Shown: one piece after another, positions 24,036 through 34,248 of the stretch
Numbering within the stretch: the stretch's first letter is position 1
Layout of the letters: every line of letters starts with the position of its first letter
Source of the DNA: Drosophila persimilis
Lineage: Eukaryota; Arthropoda; Insecta; Diptera; Drosophilidae
Length of the DNA: 64,000 bases
NCBI RefSeq assembly: GCF_003286085.1
Contig: NW_020825356.1
Coordinates: forward strand, 744,001 to 808,000
Direction: 5' to 3'
The notes under the pieces: model-generated
The model's database searches: none
The model's input: only the letters and a program-made list of their open reading frames with translations
What the model was told of the DNA's origin: nothing
Position numbers and translations under genes: made by a program

Positions 24036-25176
24036 TTTATACCCGATACTCAAAATGAGTATTGGGGTATATTAGATTTGTGGTAAAAGTGGATGTGTGT
24101 AACGTCCAGAAGGAATCGTTTCCGACCCTATAAAGTATATATATTCTTGATCAGCATCAATAGCCGAGTCGATTGAGCCCTGTCTGTCTGTCCGTCCGTC
24201 CGTCTGTCCGTCTGTCCGTCTGTCCGTCTGTCCGTCTGTCCGTCTGTCCGTCCCCTTCAGCGCCTAATGCTCAAAGACTATAAGAGCTAGAGCAACGATG
24301 TTTTGGATCCAGACTTCTGTGATATGTCACTGCTCCAAAAATATTTCAAAACTTTGCCCCGCCCACTTCCGCCCCCTCAAAGGGCGAAAATCTGTGGCAT
24401 CCACAATTTTAAAGATACGAGAAAACCAAAAACGCAGAATCGTAGAGAATGACCATATCTTTTATGCTGCAGAATCTGAATTGGATCGTATTATTATTAT
24501 AGCCAGCATCAAGAAAACAATTTCATTTTTTCTCGCCCTGTCTCTCTCTAACACACACGTAGCATAGGCGGCTTTGCTTAGAGTAAAACATTAGCGCCTA
24601 GATCTCAGAGACTATAAAAGCTAGAGCAACCAAATTTGGTATCCACACTCCTAATATATCGGACCGAGACGAGTTTGTTTCAAAATTTCGCCACACCCCC
24701 TTCCGCCCCCGCAAAGGATGCAAATCTGGGGATATTCACAAATCTCAGAGAATATTAAGGCTAGAGTAACCAAATTTAGTGTCCGTACTCCTGTTAGATC
24801 TCACTATAAAACGTATATCTCAAAATTTCGCCCCACCCCCTTCCGCCCCCACAAAGGACGAAAATCTGTTGCATCCACAATATTGCAGATTTGAGAAAAC
24901 TAAAAACGCAGAATCATAGATAATGACCATATCTATCAGATTGGTGAATCTGGATCAGATCAGATCATTTTTATAGCCAAAAGGAACAAATCAATTTGCA
25001 TTGGCTACGCAGCGCCCGACGTCACGCTCAGACTGATTTTCTGTCTCTCTCGCACGCACTCTTTGTCGTGTCGTTAAATATTAGCGGCGTCTGCCGGAGG
25101 AGAGCCATACTGACTTAGTATCGGGTATAACCGTAGAGTTGCGGTGTCCGCAGCAACTCACAACGTTCCCCCTCGT
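24036..25176 (+). mobile_element. Long mini-me/DINE-1-like (Helitron-related) element
   Basis: It starts with a subterminal hairpin (TACCCGATACTC, then GAGTATTGGGGTA) and carries the classic mini-me core: TATATATTCTTGATCAGC, then CATCAATAGCCGAGTCGAT, flanked by a TA run and a long GTCY run (24181-24255). Three tandem internal modules follow (about 24262-24590, 24595-24730 and 24735-24930), each with ACTATAA..CTAGAG..AACCAAATT and CTTCCGCCCC. The right end has AGTATCGGGTATA, inverted relative to the start, and a terminal hairpin GTTGCGG-TGT-CCGCAGCAAC. No ORF with Rep/Helicase similarity is present, so it is non-autonomous. Confidence 0.75.
24181..24255. repeat. (GTCY)n tetranucleotide repeat inside the mini-me element
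   Basis: About 18 units of GTCT/GTCC, largely alternating in the right two thirds. Mini-me elements are known seeds for this type of microsatellite. Confidence 0.9.
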
Positions 25177-26349
25177 TTTTTTTAAATTTACTAATTCTTT
25201 TTTTTCATTTTTTCCGGGCTTTAAAAGACAAAATTTTGGAGGAAAAATACCTAAAAAAGCATAATATTGTGATGTGAAAAAGAGCCTATGCAATTTTCGT
25301 TACGAATATTTAATATTTATGAGAAAGCTTTTCCTCATACAATACGCGAAGAACTTTTATTTCGTATAATTACTTTTAATATAGATTATACGAATATAAT
25401 GTACGGTTGTGCATATGTATGTAAATATACATAATATATCACAATTGTTTCCCATTCGAAGAATTCTCCATTAGAATATTCAAGGTGCGACGTGGCATTA
25501 TGGACATTCATACTTTGCACATTTTCATTTAGAAGAGAGCAAATGAGAGCACGAGTACGAGCGGGGCAGAGTGTTCGAAATAACGGTTGTCGAAGATACA
25601 GAATACACGTCAATTTGACGTGATATTCTATAAAGAATGACAGAATAGTTTGAGTTCTGTTAAAATAACTAGACGAAGCATTATTGACTTTTGCAAAGTT
25701 TCATCATTTAAACTCGGCATCTGTAGCGCCGATATCCAAAAAAAATTAATGGATAGAAAGAAGAATTTTTTGACCTTTCATAAGATTTTTAATTTGTGTC
25801 GATACAATTGCTATTCCTAAAGATATACCGAGCCAAGTTTAGGTTTTCTTCCAAGTGTTATAGGTTATCAAAGTAAGAATTAACGATTCAGCAGAAAAAT
25901 CAGTGAAATATAAATTAATTTTCATGACCTTCTAATACAATTTAAATCAAAATTAAAGAATAGAAAGAGGCAGTGCCAAAGAGAATAGGGAAACTCGGCT
26001 GCTTTAGTAGTGTGGATAAGAAATTGGTCCATAAAGAAAAAAAGAAACCCGGCGAAGAAGGATGTTTCTTTCGTTGACGAAGTTATAAGCAGAAAGTCTT
26101 CCAATTTTTTGAAGGTGGACTAAAAATTCTTTGCTTTGACACGACACCGAACACAGGTTTAACGGCATGTGCCATACTCATATCCTATTTATACTCGTAC
26201 CCTCTATATGAGCTTGTACAGAAAAGTGACGCATGTAGCGGTAAGTCACATTTTAAAAAAGCTAAAAGAAAATCGGAGAAGTGTGAGCCTGTCAGAAACA
26301 CAGACACTCTAAAAAGTTCTTTCAAGCGAAACTGAAGGAAATTTATACA

Positions 26350-26385
26350 AGCGGAGAGTTTCAAGAGTTAATCGAACTCTCCGCT
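26350..26385. repeat. Perfect 11-base stem-loop
   Basis: AGCGGAGAGTT (26350-26360) and AACTCTCCGCT (26375-26385) are exact inverted copies separated by 14 bases. It lies about 130 bases beyond the 3' end of the dead Tc1-like transposase. It might be part of that element's terminal region or chance; no role is assigned. Confidence 0.4.
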
Positions 26386-26513
26386 ATATTTATTTTAAGG
26401 TGGGGTGACAATATTTCCACCTCAGCTAAAACTTACTCAAAAAGAAATCGCAAACTTCAACGACTTGTCCTTTTTCATTTTATTTGGCTACGTAAAGCCA
26501 CGCGAAATGTATG

Positions 26514-27373
26514 TTATTCAAACTCATACATACACTTTACCAAGTTTCGGATGACCGTTCTATCAACTTTTGCCCATTCCTGGACAATAGCCTTTTTTTT
26601 AAATCTTTTAACGGCTCGAATTTTCGGCCACCCCCATAAACCTGTGGCTGACAGCATGCCACAAAGCACAGTGGGCGAAACGGCTGATCTGGTGGTATTA
26701 AAGTCAAATATTGAAATATACAAATATTTAAATTTTTTTGTTGGATTCGATTGCCAATATACTATTTAGGCAATAGATCATTTTGTTTCGCCCTCAATTG
26801 TATTTAAACACGGATCCACGGATGCAGAAACATCCAAGCCTCGCCAAGGAACTTTTCCGCAAAGGATATATGTAAGTTCACTTCGAGGAGATCCGTATAT
26901 ATCAGCGCATTCATCCGACCTGGTACAAAACATATTCGAGACTTACCAAAGCTAAAGGCGCTAAAGGCGACACAGACCGGGCCGGGTCTCGACAATTCTT
27001 CTGGTTTCCAGCTGGGCCGTCTAAATTCAACTTTCATCACTGGAAATTTTCAACCTTTTCCAATTCTCTGTCCCAAAACCTTTGCCTCATATTGGAGATG
27101 CAACACCTTATTGTAAATTTGTTGCATCCGCTGCCGAGACTTTTCGCCATGTGCTTCAATTTGGGCGCAGCTCCAAATTTTAGCGATTGAAAACCTCAAA
27201 ACAGCCTCATTACGGTTATTCTGAGCAAATTTTGGCAGACACCTAAAAAAGTCTGTGACGGAATTTCGATACCGGTTTATTGTTTTAGCAATAACACCGA
27301 TTTTGACGCCACAATCAGCCATAGTTTCGATTTTAATCTGCTCTTCCTTAGACAGTTGGTTCACGCGGGTCAT
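26514..27373 (-). pseudogene. Dead Tc1/mariner-family transposase (Tc3-like)
   Basis: The minus-strand frame 27050-27373 starts MTRVNQLSKEEQIKIETM and reads as the N-terminal helix-turn-helix of Tc3-like transposases (LS..E...I..M...G....IA..I.R....V). After a stop, 26804-27040 gives FSAFSFGK..ICFVPGRMNALIY and FAEKFLGEAWMF, matching the core 'WGAFS-GK..L.F..GRMN...Y' part of the catalytic domain; the expected second catalytic Asp block after WMF is lost. A third piece (26514-26723) has GLWGWPKI and a W..V....I..LV..M C-terminal pattern. Stops, frameshifts and a likely insertion make it non-functional. No terminal inverted repeats were found by eye. Confidence 0.7.
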
Positions 27374-27787
27374 TTGAAATGAATATTAAATTAAATTTAA
27401 ACAAAAGCTTTACAAATCACAACAATATCGCATTTAATAAGATTTTACCAAATGCACTTACCAATTAAATTAGTTTTTTCCGTGACCCACTCGGGTTATT
27501 TCTTAAGGAATTCTAAATACACGGTTACGATACTTCGGTTCGTACTTTTCGGATTCAGAATATAAAAACAGGGACTATTTTCTACTAAGCAGAGAGACTG
27601 TATCACACTCACCTGTTATGCAATTAATTGGAGTGGCATGCCAATAGAGTTTTTTGTCATTAATTGTACTAAAACTAATGATAATAATAAATATTTAATG
27701 ATTTTCAATATTTTGTATTTAAACTAAAAAAAATGTTGCGATAATGGCGATAACGGTGATTGCAGAAGTTCGATTTTCAATCGATTA

Positions 27788-28400
27788 AATATTAATGATT
27801 TGAGTTAGCTTTTTATAATTTTGGTGTTGACTGGAACAGTCACTGTTAACAGTAAAAAAAAGACAAAAACAGTAATTCGATTCAACTGACACTTTTTGTT
27901 TGCACTTTTTGAATATTTTAAAGAGCCGCCTGCAAGAACTCGAAACGATTGGTGGGCACCGCAAATTCTACCACAGAAAAAACAAAGAAAACTAATTCTT
28001 AAGAATGACAGTTCCAGTGCCAAGATTTAAGCCTTGACCCCAGAGTGGCAGCAAATAAGCGCGGGATTCTTTCGCCTCAGCAGTTCTTAGCGTTCAGTCA
28101 AACTTAGGCTTAGGCGCTGGAGCCTGCTGTTCCTGTTGCTGCCACTTTGGGGTCTTGGGTTTCAGAGGATTGTGCGATGCCAACTAACCGTTTCGACGTA
28201 CGTTCAGGCGCTAACTGGAACCAGTGAGCCTTGGGAACCGATACTTATATGACCCGAAGCCGTGACCGAGTCTAGGTGCCGAAGCGCCACCGAAGTCGCA
28301 AGCTTTCGAGGCGGAAGCTTTCGTGTGCTCGGATTTTGGACGAGCATGCACCCGCCGTTTCGCCTACTTTTATTGGGGGTGTGTGTGGGTGCATTTGGCA
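27788..28400 (-). repeat. Segmental duplicate, copy B (pairs with 21820-22420)
   Basis: Same orientation as copy A; the core 27996-28295 is identical to 22021-22320. Flanks are diverged: the left flank contains an extra GGAACAGTCACTGTTA-type insertion and a GCCGCCTGCAAGAA insertion, and lacks the CATCAAAG|GTAAGA donor present in copy A. A GTGAGTGTG donor-like site also exists farther along the minus strand (about 27611). The Tc1-like relic and mini-me element lie between the copies. Confidence 0.85.
28184..28249 (-). promoter_or_regulatory. Composite core promoter (TATA, Inr, DPE), copy B
   Basis: Identical to copy A: TATAAG at 28249-28244, initiator A at 28216 and a DPE-like GGTTAG at 28189-28184, all on the minus strand. 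What it would transcribe is unclear because no ATG-initiated frame follows within the conserved part. Confidence 0.5.
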
Positions 28401-30528
28401 CCCAGGCCACCACTTGTTGATTAACAGTTTTAGAGTTGATAGTTTTTTATGTTTACTTGCAAGTAAACATAGCTGCAGTGATCGGCACAGAGAAGAAAGA
28501 ATTTCCGATTTCTTAAATAGTGTTCATGGCATTTGTTTATCTTTATAAATAAATTGAATTTTATAAACGATTCCTTAAACCGACGCAACAAGAAAAATTC
28601 AGCTATCAATTTTTCAATTCATTAGCCTCCTAAAATTGCAAAGCTCTCCAGAATAGGTGTAGGTGTAACTCGAGTTAAATGAAACAAAAAATGCAACATT
28701 AAAATATAATTTTAATAATACCCCCCCAACCATAAAAAGAACAATTCCAATCAAATCAGATTGAAATCAGAATACTATCACTACTATATATACTATATAA
28801 ATATACTGCTAAGACAAGGCTATTATAGAAACAAAAGTGGGATTCTCGTACCCTAATAAAAAGCCTGCTTGCAGGAGATAGAAGTATTGGTGGATCGGAA
28901 ACAGCGTTTCGCACATAAAGGGTATCAAAACGTCGGGGCTCAGGAGTTCACGTACATTTGTTTATTGGTCTTGGGTTGGCAGTTCTGTAAGGTTAGATCT
29001 ATCATCTATCAATATCTCCAAATTCAGATGGAAAGCCTCATAGAATCATCTCCTATTTACAACAGTTGGGTTTTTTATGTCGAATAAATATCCCAACAAA
29101 AAATGTACGATAAATGGTTTTCATCTTACCAATAACTCATTCCTCTCCTCCATATCCAGCCTTACAGAGCTTTACATGAATGGCTATCTCGGCTATCTTG
29201 GTTAGTCTTAGTCCCAGTTATACCCATTCCTATCCGTTTTTTCCTTCCTTATCCTTTTCCGCACCCAGTCGACGTCTCTTTTTGTCTTCTGACATATATG
29301 TACATATGTGCGTACATTGTACTACATATGTACATCCAGGTATACGAGTATGTTACATTTTGTTTGTTATGAACTCTTGTTGATGCAGCCGGAAGTGGCG
29401 GTGCCTCAGCAACGAGTCTGCTTCTGTGTCGCCCCGAACTGAGACTAAGGATGTGGATGTTTTTTATGAATGAGCTCCCGCTTTTCCCCCAGTCTCAACT
29501 TTGGCTGCACTTTGTTTTTTTACTGGGGCTGTCAATTAGCGCTGTGAAGGTCTGTTTCCCTATGCTCTGACAGGTGCATACCTATACCAATGTACCTATA
29601 GAATAACCACTAATAAGATTATTGCTTGTGCAACAAGTAGAAACGCAAGAGTAGCGAACTTTTCACGCAAAACTATCAAAACTTATCCGATCGTGATTTC
29701 TGGTGCTTGGTCAATCAAAGGGGACATTATACATACATATGTATGTATGTACACATATCAATTTTCATCATACATAGTGCATCATATGCAGCACAGGTGT
29801 AGGTTTAAATACATTTTTCGTTGCAGAAGCTAAAGTCAAATACAAATTTTGTAAGTATTTTCAATGCTTTATTTTCTTGCGCTATACATACATTTGGTTG
29901 CCGCTTCGTGTGAGTGTGGGTGTGTTTGTATCAGTGAAATTTTAAGTAATTTGTGCAAATTTCTCGTAAGGCTAAGTTAATTCTAGATGGTATACATATG
30001 CGTAAAATATATTGTTATACGTAAATGTTTGTATACTTATTTGCGCGGCCGTAAGAGATATCTAAATATGTAAATAAGGGTGTATATATTGCGTTTCAAA
30101 ACTATAAGACAATTGCACGTTCAGTTTCAAGCTATCCGATCGGTTTACATAAATTTGGCTAGAAAATAGTTTTCACTTTTAAATGGAATTAGGTCAGTCT
30201 TTGGACAATAAACAAATCAATATAAAGAGAATAGAGTATTCCAAAAATAACAAAGTAAATAATCAATTGCAAGTAAAGGGTATTGCACGGTAGTAATCGA
30301 ATGGTAATCGAGTTAGATAACAAATCAAGTAAGTTTTCAAAGGGGGGCTCCTATCTTTTAAAGATCTTCATCGAATGAATGCATAAATATTACATGCCAT
30401 CGAGAGAATTGGCGAGAAGGCTTAACTACAATTGGCTTACAGCAATGGCACGCTATATAAACATATCCATGTGATTGCGTGGCGGGCGGGTACACGTTGG
30501 ACATGAGCCGGCGACAATTGAATTGTGC
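28401..30528. other. Gene-free stretch, right part may be the CASD1-like 3' UTR
   Basis: No coding exon seen. A minus-strand AATAAA at about 29868-29873 could serve the CASD1-like gene about 650 bases beyond its stop codon. There are GTACATATG-type simple sequence tracts at 29290-29345 and 29730-29760. Confidence 0.4.
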
Positions 30529-33406
30529 TCAGAACATGCCATCGGACCGGGCCACAGGGATGAGCACAATGAGAAAGATGACAAAGTTGCGCATGACGAG
30601 ACGCCAGTCATTGGGCACGGCGTAGGGCAGCAGGATATGGGTCAGGCGGTGTACCTCATGCGAGACGCAGACAAAGATGAACGAAGTGATGATCATGTTG
30701 AGCGTGGGGAAGCCGGGCAGCAGGACGAGCACCCCGTGGCGGTCGGCAGCAAGCCAGATGTGGTATTGGCAGACAAACAACTCCAGCGAGATTCGCCCAA
30801 ACCAGGCGAAGAAGCTGGAGTACCTGGTGCGCAGTATCCCTGAGATGTTGCGCAGTACCACATACCCGACAATGGGTATAAAGAGAATGTACGAGTGGAT
30901 CTCCTCGCAGTTCTGTACGTTTCGGCACAGGAACGAGAAGGACGTGTAGATTCCCACGCCCAGGAGGGCCAGTAGCGTCACTGAGATGGAGGTGCGACGC
31001 GCGAACAAATTGCCATGGTTGTTGTCATCAAAGACATTGTACTTCTGGGCAATGTGGAAACAGGCGGCGTACATCATTCCAAAGGTGACTGTGTACCGGT
31101 CCAGCTTCCACTGGTGCCACCACTCGTGCAGGTCGTCGTCAGTGGTGACAAATAGTGCCTTCCATGGTCGCGTCACAAAGATGCGCTCGAAGAAGACCTC
31201 GGACATGAACAGTACCGTGATCACGCCCAGGCAGCCGATGCATTTGCACACCAAGTAGAGGTAGTGCAGCGGATTTGAGTCCACCGATGCGGACGAAATC
31301 CTCGGCGGCAGCGACAGCACAAAGTAGATGATGCACAGCCAGAAGGAGAGAAGCGGCACAAAGTAGTAAAACTGGTATGGACGGTTCATGCAGAAGCAGA
31401 GCAGCACACTGAGGAAGTTTACCCGGAACATGGCCTGGAAGAAGCGGACAAACAATGACCCGCTGCCCCCCGTCTGCCAGAGGTGAGTGAAGTGTGTGTA
31501 TCCGGTGAGGAAGAAGTAGCCCGAGATGAGCAGCTTGATGTGCATATGAATGGGCAGCACGCGTTGTGCCCCCGTCATGTAATATATCAACACCACCAGC
31601 AATATCCAGCCGCGGAGCTCGTCTGTCTGGTCTCTGTTCAGGACCTTGGTGAAGCGCGAGTCCTCCGTAAAGAACAGACCCAGGGCGAACACATAGCCCA
31701 CGGGTATCCAGAAGCTGAACTCCGAGTAGTACTTGTTCTCCTTCATAAAGAAGTTTGTGCGGTCGCATAGATAGAAGTAGACCATGATCAGGCCGAGCAG
31801 AGACAGCGCCACCATCGGGGTCCCATAGTCCGTGATCAGTGCGGACAGGGCATGGGTGGGACCACCGCCTCTTCCTCCGCTGTTTGGCTGATGCTGATGC
31901 GGATCCTGCTGATGCTGCTGGAGAGGCACGTAGAGCGTGTAGCCACGCAGATGGAGAAGCCAGCGACGCAGGCACATGCCGCAGACGAGCGTCATGCAGA
32001 CGCCGAACAGGGCGTACGCCACAATCTGGAGCGTTGTATGGGGCTCCGAGCTGCTGCAGCAGGTGCCGTCGTTGTAATTCATGTAGTCGTTGCAGTACAT
32101 GTTCCACAGGAGCTGCACCTCCAGCCGCTGGCCGTGAGCACACAGCTGATGTCCGTCGATGGCGGTGTCCAGAAGACCGTTGGCAATGTGCCAGGCTGAC
32201 TCCCAGACGGTGGCCTCCGTGTAGCGAAAGACGTTGCGGGCCACATGATTAAGCCGATCGATGTCCTCATTGAGCAGTAACTTCCAGGCGGTCGGTAGCT
32301 TTTCTTCGTCTACGCGATCGGCCAATTTCCAGAGTACACGCGATGTCTGCGCCACCAGACGATGAAAGGGGGCTACCAGCAGGGTGAGATTTGCACCGTA
32401 CTGTCGCAGCACTTCCTCAGTTATATTCCCGCCAAGCAGGCCCGAATAGGTCAGCCCCACCACGTACACGGAGGACAGCTGCTTCTCGGCCTCCAACCTG
32501 TACAGTCGATCGATGAGCGAAGGACTGACATCTTCGGCTCTGATGTACTGGGCCAGCATGTGCAGCTTGTTGTCCTCGAATCGAACCGCTGCACTGTCGT
32601 CGTGGGCCCGTGATGACCCGTTGTTGTCCTCGTCGGAGGACAGTGGCAGCTGGCGCAGCTGCTCGATGAACCGCTCGTAGAGCAGGCGGACGCTCTCGTC
32701 TCCAATGAACACAAAGTTGTTCTTGTTGTCGAAGAAGGCCAGGTATCGCAGGCATCGCCGCGTGTCGCTGTCATTATGGTAGATAGTGGCATGGCATGGC
32801 ATGGCATAGTCATATTGGTGGGTGGGTCAGTGGGTGAGTCATTTGCATGGGAAGAGAGATAGAGATAGAAAGAGTTAGATATGATAATTGTGGGAATGTG
32901 GGAAAATGTTAATTGAATTCGGAATTTGGAATTGCCACTCACGTGAGGGAGTATTTGTGGACCATGCACCCATACGGCTGCCACTCGTTATCGCCCTTGA
33001 AGCGGCCCTTCGACAGCAGCCACTGGCAGGAGTCGCTGCCTGTTAATGGAACGCCACAATGCAAATTCGATTACATGTTTACACAGGACAAATCGATACG
33101 AACAAACACACACACGCACACACAGAGAGACGAACACCTACCGTAGTTCCAATTGAGCAGGCCATGGTAGAGGATGAAGCCCAGGACTAGGAGTAGGGCC
33201 ACCTTTTTGGCATTTGTGGCATTCAGCTGCTCCATGAATAGGTCCGCCTTGGTGGGCACACGCTGGACGCCATCACCGCCGGCGCTCCCAATGCAGATTC
33301 CCCCCAATTCGACGCCTCCGCCGCCACTGATGCCACTGTTACTGTTGCTAGTGCTGCTGCTTGTGTTGCCGGCCGTGGCGCTGCCGCGCAGCTCACGCAG
33401 CTCCAT
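30529..33406 (-). CDS. CG2938: CASD1-like O-acetyltransferase (Cas1 domain, Golgi multi-pass)
   Basis: Three exons (33142-33406, 32943-33039, 30529-32767) give 866 residues; phases match and the ATG is at 33406. Layout follows the CASD1 family: a Ser/Gly-rich cytosolic start, one N-terminal membrane anchor (about residues 67-85), a lumenal SGNH-hydrolase-like domain opening with [21 protein letters not shown], then a Cas1p domain with about a dozen membrane segments (motifs [55 protein letters not shown]). Human CASD1 O-acetylates sialic acid in the Golgi; the fly substrate is not established here. The SGNH signature reads FIGDESVR and the C-terminal DxxH region reads DGHQL, so the catalytic spacing differs from the human enzyme (see findings). 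It is divergent from the gene starting at 34249, sharing about 840 bases. The symbol is the D. melanogaster counterpart recalled from memory. Confidence 0.9.
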
Positions 33407-33686
33407 GATGACACTCGTCCACTGTCTCCTTGCTGTAGTCTTGGCAGTGTGCGTCTTCTCACTAGTTTGCCTATTCTATTGCATGGTCTTGGCCCACTTT
33501 TGCTTGACCCGATTCACACGTCCGCCTCTCCTTACAAGACCAAATTTGCGTTTGCTTCTTGCTGCAGCCGGCCGATAGGCGCCCACAAATCGATGCGGCG
33601 GACAGCTGATCGCTGTGGCCCGCCAAACTACGTCCGACATTTAAAGTTTCAGCACGACATTTCGCAGATGTTTTCTTTGGAGTTAG

Positions 33687-33708
33687 CTAGGTCTCGACCG
33701 AGACCTAG
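33687..33708. repeat. Near-perfect palindrome, 10-base arms
   Basis: CTAGGTCTCG and CGAGACCTAG are separated by only 2 bases. It lies in the upstream DNA of the CASD1-like gene. It could form a cruciform or bind a dimeric factor; function unknown. Confidence 0.6.
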
Positions 33709-33985
33709 ACATAGACTAAGTCAGCTTTTGTTCCACCTGCTTACATTTTTTCTGAAAACATTGCACATTATGTTTATCGGCTTCGCCCGCCCACACCAAC
33801 TCTTGTAGCATCGCCGCTGGGATTCGACTATCGATATGGGGGCATCAACAGTATTTGTTGAATATATTTGTTTCAGCCAAATGAAAGAAAGTTGTACGTT
33901 CAGCTATCAACTTTTAAGATACCGATATCGAGCTACCGAGGCCAGCCATCTTGGAAAAGTCTCAGAATAAAATTAAACATGCTAT

Positions 33986-34078
33986 GATCCGCCTCTTTGC
34001 CACCCTGGACTATCGTTCCCAACTAGCTCACGGGGACGTCGATGGGAACGATAGGCCAGGGTGGCAAACAGGCGGATC
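33986..34078. repeat. Long hairpin: two 38-base inverted arms in the divergent promoter
   Basis: The left arm (33986-34023) and right arm (34041-34078) are inverted copies with about 36 of 38 bases matching around a roughly 17-base loop. The differences are a C/C apposition in GCCTCTTTG/GCCTGTTTG and one in TGGACTATC/TGGCCTATC. If transcribed, it would fold into a stable stem. Both arms contain TATCGTTCCC. It may be a recent inverted duplication, a tiny foldback element, or a hairpin RNA precursor. Confidence 0.75.
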
Positions 34079-34248
34079 AGTATATACTGTATGGTTAGTG
34101 GTAGCATCAATTATTTGCAGACGGAATATCGATGTTAGAGATATCGGCGCCAGCCATCGCATAAATCGGAAGGCGGCATCACAACGTTTTGTCGTTTGGC
34201 GTCAAAAATATTAAAATTAAGTTAGAAACAGTGATCAAACAAGTGAAA

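Larger units (their letters stand above)
33407..34248. promoter_or_regulatory. Bidirectional promoter between CASD1-like and Gaulos-like genes
   Basis: It contains an exact DRE (TATCGATA, 33829-33836) and a further TATCGAT at about 34126, typical of TATA-less housekeeping promoters bound by DREF/BEAF. It also holds a 22-base palindrome (33687-33708) and a long hairpin (33986-34078). Transcription start sites are not resolved. Confidence 0.65.

Noticed and set aside
24181..24255. Possible CRISPR-like array
   Set aside because: It is a GTCY microsatellite within a eukaryotic mobile element; there are no spacers.
31139..32143. Long minus-strand ORF of 334 codons overlapping the CASD1-like exon
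   Set aside because: It is an out-of-frame shadow of the 757-codon Cas1-domain frame, with Arg/His/Pro-rich composition and no family resemblance.
34189..34248. Upstream extension of the Gaulos-like frame
   Set aside because: It contains no ATG and would need a TTG start. The first ATG at 34249 is preferred.
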